Shown here: piece by piece, positions 23,487 to 30,754 of the stretch | Position numbering within the stretch: the stretch's first letter is position 1 | How the letters are laid out: each line of letters begins with the position of its first letter | Notes under the pieces: model-generated | The model's input: the letters and a program-made list of their open reading frames with translations, nothing else | What the model was told of the DNA's origin: nothing | The model's database searches: none | Translations under genes and position numbers: made by a program | Origin: Scytonema sp. UIC 10036 | Lineage (GTDB): Bacteria > Cyanobacteriota > Cyanobacteriia > Cyanobacteriales > Nostocaceae | Reading direction: 5' to 3' | DNA: 38,085 nucleotides | Assembly: GCF_009725235.1 (NCBI RefSeq) | Contig: NZ_WJFC01000121.1 | Location: forward strand, 1-38,085

Positions 23487-23627
23487 TCATTTTTTCTTTT
23501 CTCCACGCTTAGTAAGCCATTCAAGAATCAACTCGCGGCATTTTTGGCTCATTGTTGTTTTTTCTTCAGCACAAGCGACTTTGAATCGCGTTCGCTCTGA
23601 ATCATCTAGGAATACCCTAAAGCTCAC
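23487..23627 (-). CDS. Small ribbon-helix-helix DNA-binding protein
   Basis: GTG 23627, with AGAGGA 7 bases upstream, gives 46 residues: SFRVFLDDSERTRFKVACA, then MSQKCRELILEWL. That is a strand followed by two helices, as in Arc/CopG/ParG-type repressors. An ATG further upstream (23658) starts MPEDQQ in another frame. A one-base change there would yield a natural-looking longer N-terminus, so an indel is possible. It is the first gene of a leftward three-gene operon. The 12-bp inverted operator between -35 and -10 of its own promoter is its likely target, giving autoregulation and control of the divergent promoter. Confidence 0.7.
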   Translation of the reverse strand: MSFRVFLDDSERTRFKVACAEEKTTMSQKCRELILEWLTKRGEKKK

Positions 23628-23658
23628 GGTTTTATCCTCTTGTTGATCCTCTGGCATA

Positions 23659-23768
23659 TTAATTGTACATAGGTCAGTAATGTCAATTAGCCTATTTTGG
23701 CTCTTGACAGGATTTTTTTAAACTCCTATATGACCTTCTTGACACAACTGACCTATGTGACATAGCAT
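23659..23768. promoter_or_regulatory. Divergent promoters sharing a 12-bp operator in opposite orientations
   Basis: Leftward: TTGACA (23687-23682), a 17-bp spacer and ATTAAT (23664-23659), with ACTGACCTATGT filling most of the spacer (23679-23668). Rightward: TTGACA (23739-23744), a 17-18 bp spacer and an ATAGCA/TAGCAT -10, with the same ACTGACCTATGT in the spacer (23747-23758). The two 12-mers are exact inverted copies. This is the geometry of repressor-controlled divergent promoters. The RHH protein is the obvious candidate repressor. Confidence 0.7.
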
Positions 23769-24252
23769 ATCATCAGCTCCAAAATTCGTCCAACAAAAAC
23801 ACAAATATTGCCAAATAGTGGCTCCGTGCCTGCATAAGAGTGCAGATATTTATCTCATACGCAACTCGCATCATTGCACGCACCATCCCAAAACAGCCAT
23901 CTCGTTACAGGTACAGCACAAGCGAGCCAATAGTGCTCTTTGAGCGCTCTTGATTCTCAAGCAGAAGACTTTGGCATTGACAGACAAGCATGCATGAGGA
24001 TTAGTGGCGAAAGCGTCCGACAAGTTTCCAACTGCCCGAATTACCATCAGCTACGCAGCATTCAAGACTAATAGCGAGATGTACGGATTGTCCTTGGATG
24101 TCCCAACCCAAGTTGCGCTTCTGTTTTGTAGAGAAATTGATTTTCCAGTCACAGAAAAAACAACCGTTTGCCCAAACTGACCCGACTCCATCCCACAACG
24201 GGTCAATATCGTCCCAAGAACGACCAAGGATTTACCAATAGGAGACAAACCA
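23769..24252. other. Long leader before the actin-like operon
   Basis: About 480 bp with no gene. The inverted repeat CTGACCCG/CGGGTCA (24177-24184, 24199-24205) lies 50 bp before the ParM-2 start and shares the GGTCAG core with the operators at 23668/23747 and the iterons at 29867-30014. A centromere-like (parC) role is possible. Confidence 0.4.
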
Positions 24253-25209
24253 ATGGCAGAGAAGGACATCATCAAATGCCATGTTGCCGACCCAGGGAAC
24301 CGCTACGACAAGTGGATCGATCGCAACGGTCAGACTAAGGCCTGCTTGAGCGTCATCAAACCCATCGAAGACTACGACAACTTTTCCGTTGAGGATGTAC
24401 ACAAGGATTCTTACCTCATTGAAATTGACGGCGACAGATATTTGATTGGCAGGCAAGCACAGTTGATGGGCGGCTCCCCCGTATTCAACGGTAACAAGTG
24501 CGAGAAGGCTGACTTGCTCATCCTCACGGGTATAGACACCAACTATGGTTCGGATTTTGCGGATATCGAAAAACTCAATATCTGCTTGCCCGACTCCCGC
24601 AACGAAACAAATCTCAAGTACCTCCAAGCACTTGCAGTCGAGCGGACTTTCAAGCGCAACGGTCGTGTCATTCGCTACCGCATCCGCAAGGTCAATGCCG
24701 TAGACGAAACCCGTGGAGCCTACATCCAAGCTCATAAAGAAAAAATCTTCAAATACCCAGGCAGGGTCAACGGCGTCGTCACCTTGGGAGGACACGACGG
24801 AATTGCCTACTTGTACCAACCGGGGTCAAGCAAGCCCGACTATGGGTCAAAAGTGCAGATGCCGGGGACAATCTTTATTGCAGAGAAAATCACCTCCGCA
24901 CTATCGGCACAAGCACACTTTTCGCCCAAACCAGAAGTCATCATGGATGCGATTGCAGAGAACAACTACACCTACATCCATAACGGTCAGGAAATTGACT
25001 TCAAAAAGCACTTCATGAGAGCAAGAGCCGCCTATCAAGAAGAAATCAAGGGACGGCTCAAAACCAAGTGGGCAAACTATCGGGGCAACTTGGGACAGAT
25101 TTTGGTCATAGGTGGGACTGCTCATTTGATGCAGGATATGTGTGCCAATCCTTTGTACGTCATTCCTCTTGACCCCCAGTTCTATGACTTGAAGGGGTTG
25201 AATACATGA
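24253..25209 (+). CDS. ParM-like actin-family ATPase (ParM-2)
   Basis: 318 residues, close to the usual ParM length. ATG 24253 has AGGAG 8 bases upstream. The phosphate-1 region is HVADPGNRYDKW (about residues 10-21), phosphate-2 is VVTLGGHDG (about 175-183), and the adenosine motif VIGGTAHLM lies at about 288-296. It should form ATP-dependent filaments. The next gene overlaps its stop by four bases and is the right size for a ParR adaptor. Unlike a simple parMR pair it heads a long operon that continues into membrane proteins and a membrane ATPase, so a role in positioning or DNA movement at the membrane is worth considering. Confidence 0.82.
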   Translation: MAEKDIIKCHVADPGNRYDKWIDRNGQTKACLSVIKPIEDYDNFSVEDVHKDSYLIEIDGDRYLIGRQAQLMGGSPVFNGNKCEKADLLILTGIDTNYGSDFADIEKLNICLPDSRNETNLKYLQALAVERTFKRNGRVIRYRIRKVNAVDETRGAYIQAHKEKIFKYPGRVNGVVTLGGHDGIAYLYQPGSSKPDYGSKVQMPGTIFIAEKITSALSAQAHFSPKPEVIMDAIAENNYTYIHNGQEIDFKKHFMRARAAYQEEIKGRLKTKWANYRGNLGQILVIGGTAHLMQDMCANPLYVIPLDPQFYDLKGLNT

Positions 25210-25514
25210 CAGTCAGCAAACGCCCAAGAGTCGATTTGATTAATGACAGCCAGGAAATTTTGAAGCGAATTCAAGAAGCAACCCCCTTCACTTCAGCACC
25301 ATACATTGTTTGGTTGATGCTTTGTCGCTACGAGCAAGACTTCATCGAAAGCACCAATAAATACCTGAGACCGGGTGTTTTGGATGGTGCAAATGCAATT
25401 CACACAGCCAATACCAATAGTGTTGTTACCGATGCACAAACAGAACCAGCAAACCAACTTGAACCAACAACAGCTGACATCAACAATAAGGTTTTTGAAG
25501 ACCAGGATTTTTAG
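25206..25514 (+). CDS. ParR-like adaptor
   Basis: 102 residues. ATG overlaps the ParM-2 stop (ATGA), showing coupled translation. Residues 1-45 are a compact basic and helical segment (RPRVDLINDSQEILKRI, then APYIVWLMLCRYEQDF) that could be the DNA-binding domain. The rest is Asn/Thr/Glu-rich and likely flexible, ending in an acidic FEDQDF. Position, size and layout fit a ParR-type centromere adaptor, though no RHH signature is clear by eye. Confidence 0.65.
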   Translation: MTVSKRPRVDLINDSQEILKRIQEATPFTSAPYIVWLMLCRYEQDFIESTNKYLRPGVLDGANAIHTANTNSVVTDAQTEPANQLEPTTADINNKVFEDQDF

Positions 25515-25529
25515 AAAGGAATTATAACA

Positions 25530-26030
25530 ATGAGCAAGCCATTACAGTATTACGCTTCGGGAGAGCACTTAGAGAAGCTCTGTGAAAGATTTGGTCAAGA
25601 GCTTGAATTGTTAGACAGAAATCAAAAACTGGAATTGCGAATAATCTTGTCTTTCTACGTTTGGGGACAAGATGACAGTGACGGTTATGGTATTTTCGAT
25701 GCCTATAACGACAGCATCCAACACTTACTCGTTGAGGATTCAGAATTAGAGGAGTGTTTGGAGATTCTACAGGGGATTTCAGTCCAAGATGCTGAGAGTT
25801 TGCAATTGGCATTACTCGAACAATGTCGAATTGGAAACGCCAGATTAAAAACTCCCCTTGAGACTCAAACAGAAGATTTGAAAACTCATGGAATTCCAGA
25901 AGATTTAGCAAAACAAGCTGCTTATATTTTGGTCAAGGTTGACCCAGTTCGTCAGCGAACAGCAGAGGAGCAAGAACTGATTACGAAAGTCCACCAAATT
26001 CTGATGGGCATGACTCAACCAGCGTCATGA
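25530..26030 (+). CDS. Unknown protein sharing an N-terminal motif with the gene at 26214
   Basis: 166 residues from ATG 25530, with AAAGGAA 8 bases upstream and only 15 bp after the ParR-like gene. It starts MSKPLQYYASGEH, followed by an all-helical acidic body. The opening (S/T)KP..YY.S recurs in the gene at 26214, and both then carry a helix (ERFGQELELLDRNQKLELR or CFGNQFENMSATEKCWLLY). They are paralogues of a small helical family I associate with filamentous cyanobacteria; the function is unknown. Confidence 0.7.
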   Translation: MSKPLQYYASGEHLEKLCERFGQELELLDRNQKLELRIILSFYVWGQDDSDGYGIFDAYNDSIQHLLVEDSELEECLEILQGISVQDAESLQLALLEQCRIGNARLKTPLETQTEDLKTHGIPEDLAKQAAYILVKVDPVRQRTAEEQELITKVHQILMGMTQPAS

Positions 26031-26213
26031 AATTTGCGTTTTGAGTTGACTAATTTCCTGATAGTCAACTCCCCAAAACAACACTTTGCCTTATATTTTA
26101 GAGCTATTCGTGACAACAACCGACTCCCGAAATAGAACGAGCAAAGTCATCTTACCATACTGCAGGAGATGCAGCAGAAATTAACGCCCAAACCATTTAG
26201 GAGAAAGAAGGAA

Positions 26214-26501
26214 ATGACCAAACCAGTTGGATATTACGTTTCCAGTGATGAAACCACTTTAATCGATGAAATGGTTGACTGTTTTGGGAACCAATTTGAG
26301 AATATGTCCGCAACAGAAAAGTGTTGGCTTTTATATCGCATCGGATACCAATTATGGTTCCATGATGCAGATGGCGAGGGAGTTAGCGAACCAGTTGAAA
26401 AAGCAATGAATCGGATTGAGCAGGAGCTTTCAACACAAGAAAGATTGTCTTTAATGGATGCACTTGTTAACCAACTGAAATACCAAATCCGCAAATTATA
26501 A
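26214..26501 (+). CDS. Unknown small helical protein, paralogue of 25530
   Basis: ATG 26214 is preferred, with GGAG and AAGGA just upstream; the frame extends to 26169. The product is 95 residues, MTKPVGYYVSSDE then a helical, acidic body. It matches the N-terminal half of the neighbour at 25530 in motif order and lacks that protein's C-terminal extension. The 183-bp gap before it has no gene. A hairpin follows the stop. Confidence 0.7.
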   Translation: MTKPVGYYVSSDETTLIDEMVDCFGNQFENMSATEKCWLLYRIGYQLWFHDADGEGVSEPVEKAMNRIEQELSTQERLSLMDALVNQLKYQIRKL

Positions 26502-26512
26502 AGCCAAAATAA

Positions 26513-26535
26513 CCCACAGTGTTTGTTGCTGTGGG
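26513..26535. terminator. Intercistronic hairpin
   Basis: CCCACAG (26513-26519) pairs with CTGTGGG (26529-26535) across nine bases, directly after the gene at 26214. No T-run follows, so it may be an RNA-processing or attenuation element rather than a strong terminator. It also overlaps a possible GTG start at 26519, which is one reason the later ATG was chosen. Confidence 0.4.
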
Positions 26536-26554
26536 ACTAGCACAAACCTCGCTT

Positions 26555-26995
26555 ATGGCAACGAAATCGAGAGCTGATAAATACTTTCTACCAACTGGGA
26601 TTTCTTTAATAGGAGGATTGCTAATCATTGCTCCATTATTCCTCAAAATCCCTTCTGACTACGCTACCTTCGTGGCTAAGGATACGCTCAATAAAAGTGA
26701 AACAATCAATCGAGACAGAATTGCACAACGCAAAGCCACTGCTGACTTAATCAAAAAGACAGGATTACTTCCATTCGGACGAACACTCCGAATAATTGAT
26801 TATGACGATGGTCATAAACCTCCAAAACTAACAAGACAGACATTACAGCATTATTTAGCAGATGAAGTGGTGTTCGTCTATGACCGCAGCAGCACGTGTA
26901 TCGGCAAGATTCAGAATCGTCGTTTTATTTGGAAACGCGATTCATCTACAGTTTGTAACGACGCACCAGTAATTAACTCAGATTCAGAATATTAA
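26555..26995 (+). CDS. Single-pass membrane protein, unknown
   Basis: ATG 26555 gives 146 residues (a GTG at 26519 would add 12). A short basic N-terminus precedes one membrane helix (FLPTGISLIGGLLIIAPLFL, about residues 10-30). The remaining 115 residues are soluble, with YDDGHKPPKLTRQTLQHYL and a strand-rich end with two cysteines. The topology suggests most of it lies on one face of the membrane. Ten bases separate it from the next membrane-protein gene, so both are probably parts of one complex with the ATPase at 27854. Confidence 0.65.
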   Translation: MATKSRADKYFLPTGISLIGGLLIIAPLFLKIPSDYATFVAKDTLNKSETINRDRIAQRKATADLIKKTGLLPFGRTLRIIDYDDGHKPPKLTRQTLQHYLADEVVFVYDRSSTCIGKIQNRRFIWKRDSSTVCNDAPVINSDSEY

Positions 26996-27005
26996 GGAGA
27001 AAAAG

Positions 27006-27662
27006 ATGCAGAACAAACCTCCCCTAACAACTGCAGATGGCAAGACACCTCTAAGCTCTCCCAAAGGGCAAACCTCAAAAACAGATATCTTTAGCACTTT
27101 AGCTAAGTGGCTTGTTTTGATAGTTTCAATTATCCCCAGATTTCTTGCTTCAATTATGGAGCATTTCACGGAAGCGGGAAGTGTTGGTGCGCTCGCACTA
27201 GGCAGTCTCGTTTTTGTAGCAGGAGTGCTTTTTACAACTGATAGTTATTGGCAATCCCTTTTTCAAGGAGCTGCCTTATTCCCATTTTTTGAGCAGTCAT
27301 GGGCAGGATGGTCGTGGTTGCCTGGGTTTACCGTATTCCCACAGCCACGGGCTTGGGCTGGTATTATTTTTAATCCAGCATTTGTGTTTGCAGTTAGCTT
27401 GTCGTTCGTAATTCAAATAATTCAAAGTGCGACTGTGAGAAATGCTGCATTTGGTGTAAAAGCTGTTGCGGGGATATCACCAAGGACTGTAGGGTTGATT
27501 GCTATAGCGTCTTGGACATTTGACTTAATCCAAACATTTAGCAGTCGAAATCCACTTCAATATAGTGACCCTGGTGATATTTTCAAATGCTTAATGTACA
27601 ACTTGTTCACTATTGTGGCTGCTGAACTTGGTTATGTAGTTTATCGAATGCTCAAAGGGTAA
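27006..27662 (+). CDS. Multi-pass membrane protein, unknown
   Basis: 218 residues from ATG 27006, with AAGGAG about 6 bases upstream. A 30-residue polar N-terminus is followed by hydrophobic segments at about residues 33-48, 60-76, 85-95, 120-140, 160-175 and 195-215. A Trp/Pro-rich loop (WAGWSWLPGFTVFPQPRAW) lies in the middle. No known family was recognised. Between a single-pass protein and a membrane-anchored ATPase in one operon, it could be the channel or scaffold part of a transfer or positioning machine; this is inference. Confidence 0.7.
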   Translation: MQNKPPLTTADGKTPLSSPKGQTSKTDIFSTLAKWLVLIVSIIPRFLASIMEHFTEAGSVGALALGSLVFVAGVLFTTDSYWQSLFQGAALFPFFEQSWAGWSWLPGFTVFPQPRAWAGIIFNPAFVFAVSLSFVIQIIQSATVRNAAFGVKAVAGISPRTVGLIAIASWTFDLIQTFSSRNPLQYSDPGDIFKCLMYNLFTIVAAELGYVVYRMLKG

Positions 27663-27667
27663 TAAAT

Positions 27668-27717
27668 CGTGACCGCAATAAGCGTGATGCTGCTTCATCA
27701 AATGGAGTGCGGTCACG
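27668..27717. other. 10-bp perfect-stem hairpin after the membrane-protein gene
   Basis: CGTGACCGCA (27668-27677) pairs perfectly with TGCGGTCACG (27708-27717). It is followed immediately by the long terminator-like hairpin, so two strong structures fill the 191-bp gap before the ATPase gene. A regulatory leader (attenuator) or a small RNA is possible. Confidence 0.45.
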
Positions 27718-27728
27718 CATTGTCCCCT

Positions 27729-27807
27729 CAAAAAAGGGGCAGCCTTCATAGGTCATATAATCCCTAATACAGCTTGTAAAGTTGTTTTCAAGGCTGCCCC
27801 TTTTTTG
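27729..27807 (+). terminator. Strong intrinsic terminator or attenuator
   Basis: An 18-bp perfect stem, CAAAAAAGGGGCAGCCTT (27729-27746) with its complement at 27790-27807, encloses a loop of about 43 bases, and the right arm ends in TTTTTT. It should stop most transcription from the upstream operon, so the ATPase gene at 27854 is either under read-through control or has its own promoter; the loop sequence is AT-rich. Confidence 0.75.
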
Positions 27808-27853
27808 TACGTGTAAGACCCTCGTGTCACCTGAACTTTAAAATAAAAAGGTT

Positions 27854-29821
27854 ATGCCTGAAGAAAATAATAAACCACAAATCCCTCGCTTAGAAACACC
27901 TCAAACCCAGCATATTCGAGCATCATACCCAATAATTGAATATTTAGAGGATGGGTATGTTGCAGATTGGTTGAAGGAACGTAAAGACCAACTTTTGGAA
28001 TTGGCTCGAGAAGAGAAATCTGGTATTGATGCTAATAAACTTGTAAGCAGCGCGGTACTGGTTGCAGGGTTTTTCTTTCATGCATTGTCACCGCTAGCAC
28101 CTGTAGGTGTGGTATTGGGATTAGTGGGGTATGTACATGGGTGTTTTATTGACGCTAACCATACCGGATCGTTTTCACCATTTCCATTTGTTAGAGGAAA
28201 CATTTTAGATTTGGCAGGTACTTTGGGAAATGCAGAACTTAGGGAGAAGGTTAATGACGATATTGACGAGTTCGAGCAATTGCAGCACTATCTATCCCCA
28301 GTAGAAAGGAAAGAATATCACTTATTAAATTCTCACTTTTCCGTGTTGACCGATTATCTAACACAAGTTGAACCTCTCAAAAGATTTCATGCTTACCGTT
28401 GGATACTAGACTGCTTTGTTCGCTATAAGGGGGCATTGCCCACCTCGGAACAAGTCAATGCTCATATGGCGAATGTCACAGCTGATATTCGGGTCGAGCG
28501 CACAAATCTCGAACTCCTGAGTCAACACCGTGCATACCTAGAGGCAAGGAAAGATAGAACCATTGACCAGATGAATGAAATTACTCCAATGCCCCTTGAA
28601 GAAATCAAATTTATTACTGACGAGCAGATGCGCCCTACTGACATTGGTTCTGAGACTAAATTAAATGCAATTAACGTGCCTTCCACACCTGTGGAGGATA
28701 AGCCCACAGAATTAGTTTCCTTTAAAAAAGAGATTCCAAATTTACCAAAACTATTGGCTTCTACTTTGAAACTAAGTTTAATTTGTGGCATTCCCGGTTG
28801 TGGTAAGGGAATCTTTGTGAGCAATGCCTTAGAAGAAGTCCGAGCACGCACAACCCGTAAAGTAAAAATCTTCTACATTGACCCCAAGAACGACCCCAAA
28901 GAAACTGCTTACTTTAGTGGAAGAGTTGATTATCTCTTTAGAAAAGATTTGATGACAAGTGACCCCCAAGACGCATTTGAGTGGGTTATTGAATGCCTCA
29001 AGAATTACGACGATTTTGATTGTGAAGGTGGTTATAAGTTGTTGGTATTTGATGAACTGCTTCTTACTTTAAAAACCCTGCAACTAATAAAAGGTGCCGT
29101 CCATTGGTTCAAAACCAAAATTACTGGATATGCCTCTTCTGGTGATTCTAGAGGAATTATCTTTTGGGGAATATCTCAAAATGCCCATGTTTCTGGATTG
29201 GGTTTTGATGGTGGGGACAGAACAATGTTCATCCCAGTTTTTATTGTAGATGCCCGCAACATTTCAGCATCAGAGGGATTGCTCGCATCCAAGATGATTC
29301 CAAGCGACCAACGTCTGTCTAGCAAACAAATTCAAGAACTGTGTTCTAAATCTGTTGTGGGTAGAGCCATTTACTTTGGTGGAATTAATAGATGGTATCC
29401 AATGCCAAAGTTAAACAATTACTCTGGATTTGATAGAGATACTCGGACATTTCTCCCAGGATTTGCACCCCCACCAAAAGGAGAGAAGCTAGCAGTAGAT
29501 TACGATGCCGTTAACAGTTTAGAGAACACTTTTAAATTAGATGTAAACAAAGTACCAGATGTGCCAGAAGTAGAGCAAGTAGAAAATGCACCTGATGAGA
29601 AAGCAACTAGTTTTGATTTTAATAAAGGTCTTGAAGCATTGCGCTCGGCAGTTGGGAAAGATTGGATGAAGTTTGGAGAGGCTCGCAGTAGTTTAAAACC
29701 ACTTCGTAAGGTAACACGAGATGTTGATGATGTGAAGCTACTTGTTAATTTCTTGGTGAGAGAGAGGGAAGCTGAAATAAAGGATAACGAGTTTTTTAGA
29801 ATAATTAAAAAGCCTGACTGA
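27854..29821 (+). CDS. Membrane-anchored P-loop ATPase, possible DNA-translocating or coupling protein
   Basis: 655 residues. A hydrophobic hairpin at about 63-97 anchors the N-terminus. A helical region precedes the ATPase core: Walker A GIPGCGKG (312-319), Walker B LLVFDE (Asp400, Glu401), then a FWGISQNA stretch (Gln442 region) like the sensor strand of VirD4/FtsK/HerA-type motors. The C-terminal 100 residues form a separate basic domain (residues about 585-655) that could bind DNA. The architecture suits a coupling protein or DNA pump; with a MobV relaxase on the plasmid, a minimal transfer apparatus is conceivable. No other type IV secretion gene is present. The Shine-Dalgarno (AAAAGG) is unusually close to ATG 27854. 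Confidence 0.72.
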   Translation: MPEENNKPQIPRLETPQTQHIRASYPIIEYLEDGYVADWLKERKDQLLELAREEKSGIDANKLVSSAVLVAGFFFHALSPLAPVGVVLGLVGYVHGCFIDANHTGSFSPFPFVRGNILDLAGTLGNAELREKVNDDIDEFEQLQHYLSPVERKEYHLLNSHFSVLTDYLTQVEPLKRFHAYRWILDCFVRYKGALPTSEQVNAHMANVTADIRVERTNLELLSQHRAYLEARKDRTIDQMNEITPMPLEEIKFITDEQMRPTDIGSETKLNAINVPSTPVEDKPTELVSFKKEIPNLPKLLASTLKLSLICGIPGCGKGIFVSNALEEVRARTTRKVKIFYIDPKNDPKETAYFSGRVDYLFRKDLMTSDPQDAFEWVIECLKNYDDFDCEGGYKLLVFDELLLTLKTLQLIKGAVHWFKTKITGYASSGDSRGIIFWGISQNAHVSGLGFDGGDRTMFIPVFIVDARNISASEGLLASKMIPSDQRLSSKQIQELCSKSVVGRAIYFGGINRWYPMPKLNNYSGFDRDTRTFLPGFAPPPKGEKLAVDYDAVNSLENTFKLDVNKVPDVPEVEQVENAPDEKATSFDFNKGLEALRSAVGKDWMKFGEARSSLKPLRKVTRDVDDVKLLVNFLVREREAEIKDNEFFRIIKKPD

Positions 29822-29866
29822 CCTTGCTGCCCACTCCTAGAGCTTGCCAAAATACCCCCAAAATTG

Positions 29867-30014
29867 CGGTCAGTCAGCACGGTCAGGGCAGGCATTCAGG
29901 ACGGTCAGCAACGGTCAGATGCTTGTTTAGTAAGGGTCAGGGACGTTTAACTCTTTCTATCCCTCTGACGAATGTGCTGACCGGGCTGACCCAACCAATC
30001 CATGTTGCTGACCC
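29867..30014. repeat. Iteron field: eight (C/G)GGTCAG copies
   Basis: Forward copies: CGGTCAG at 29867, 29880, 29902 and 29912, and GGGTCAG at 29934. Reverse copies: CTGACCG at 29977, and CTGACCC at 29986 and 30008. Five forward then three reverse copies fill 148 bp of otherwise gene-free DNA (29822-30073). Clusters like this are typical of replication origins, centromeres or transfer origins. The shared GGTCAG core with the operators at 23668 and 23747 suggests one common binding protein. Confidence 0.7.
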
Positions 30015-30073
30015 AATCATAGACAAGATTTTATCCTCTACAAAATTGCAATTACTATTAGGAGATTAAAGGC

Positions 30074-30326
30074 ATGCGTGTTGAGGTATTTGAGTCATTA
30101 ATCGATTTTGGACATGCTGTAGGACTAGCTAGCAGCATTGCAGGAGCAACCATTATTATTGGCTCTATTTTCTTGAATAATCCGGAGCCTACAAGCAACA
30201 GCTTTAAAGATTGGTGGTTTATCCTTGTTTAGTGGATTGTTTTTAACGGGTGCTGCCTTATTCGAGAAACAGAGATTGGATGAAGCCTTTTTTGAAGAGA
30301 CAAAGCGATTGGCGCATTGTATATAG
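30074..30326 (+). pseudogene. Small two-helix membrane protein gene with a frame break
   Basis: ATG 30074 has AGGAG about 9 bases upstream and reads MRVEVFESLIDFGHAVGLAS, then the membrane helix IAGATIIIGSIFL, before stopping at 30232 (52 residues). In the +1 frame from about 30177 a convincing continuation follows: RSLQATALKIGGLSLFSGLF, then a charged EKQRLDEAFFEETKRL tail, ending at 30326. A single-base indel near 30180 would restore one protein of about 83 residues with two membrane helices. It is a decayed gene, a sequencing error or a recoding site. Confidence 0.5.
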
Positions 30327-30489
30327 GGAATCACGTAATTGTGAACCGGAGCCAATTTCAAATAAATATGCCAAATGTGTTAATTGCAAGTACTGGCATG
30401 GGGAAGAATATGAAGACAATTATTTAGTTTGTGCAGTGCATCCTGAGGGTGTTGAAGGTGAATACTGTGCAGATTGGTCGAAAGAATAA
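30280..30489 (+). CDS. Small Cys-rich putative zinc-binding protein
   Basis: ATG 30280 gives 69 residues (GTG 30250 is an alternative). The core is CVNCKYWHG, then LVCAVHPEGVEGEYCADW, with four cysteines and a His in the spacing of a small zinc-binding module that I associate with cyanobacterial hypothetical proteins. It overlaps the second frame of the preceding broken gene, and the start is uncertain. Its role is unknown; a redox or nucleic-acid contact function would be a guess. Confidence 0.65.
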   Translation: MKPFLKRQSDWRIVYRESRNCEPEPISNKYAKCVNCKYWHGEEYEDNYLVCAVHPEGVEGEYCADWSKE

Positions 30490-30506
30490 GGAGGAATATA
30501 TGGATA

Positions 30507-30572
30507 ATGACTGATGACCAACGCCCTATGTTAGACATAGCCCCTAGTAATGCACTCTTGGCTTTGTTTTAG
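30507..30572 (+). CDS. Very short ORF behind a strong Shine-Dalgarno
   Basis: AAGGAGG precedes ATG 30500 (five bases later; a four-codon frame) and ATG 30507 (21 codons, MTDDQRPMLDIAPSNALLAL then Phe). Either could be a leader peptide or the stub of a truncated gene. The ribosome-binding site is among the best in the window, which is why the ORF is listed. Confidence 0.3.
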   Translation: MTDDQRPMLDIAPSNALLALF

Positions 30573-30633
30573 TTACTATCCTAAATTTTCCCAAAAATGG
30601 GAGAGTAAAGCCAGATTGAGGGGTTAGTGTTGG

Positions 30634-30661
30634 TCACTCCAAAAATTGAGTGAGGATTTTT
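30634..30661 (+). terminator. Hairpin with T-run between convergent genes
   Basis: TCACTC (30634-30639) pairs with GAGTGA (30648-30653) and is followed by GGATTTTTC. It lies between the rightward small genes and the leftward gene ending at 30755, so it fits a terminator. Confidence 0.5.
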
Positions 30662-30754
30662 CACCCTTCAACCCAGATTCTATATCAAGAGCCGAACCTT
30701 TCTTGATACACTAGGAACAAAGGTTCATTCATGTCAAGAAACTGCTTCTTGAAT

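Noticed and set aside
24001..24275. Leftward ORFs in the leader before ParM-2
   Set aside because: They read through the Shine-Dalgarno and start of ParM-2 on the opposite strand and show no protein-like features.
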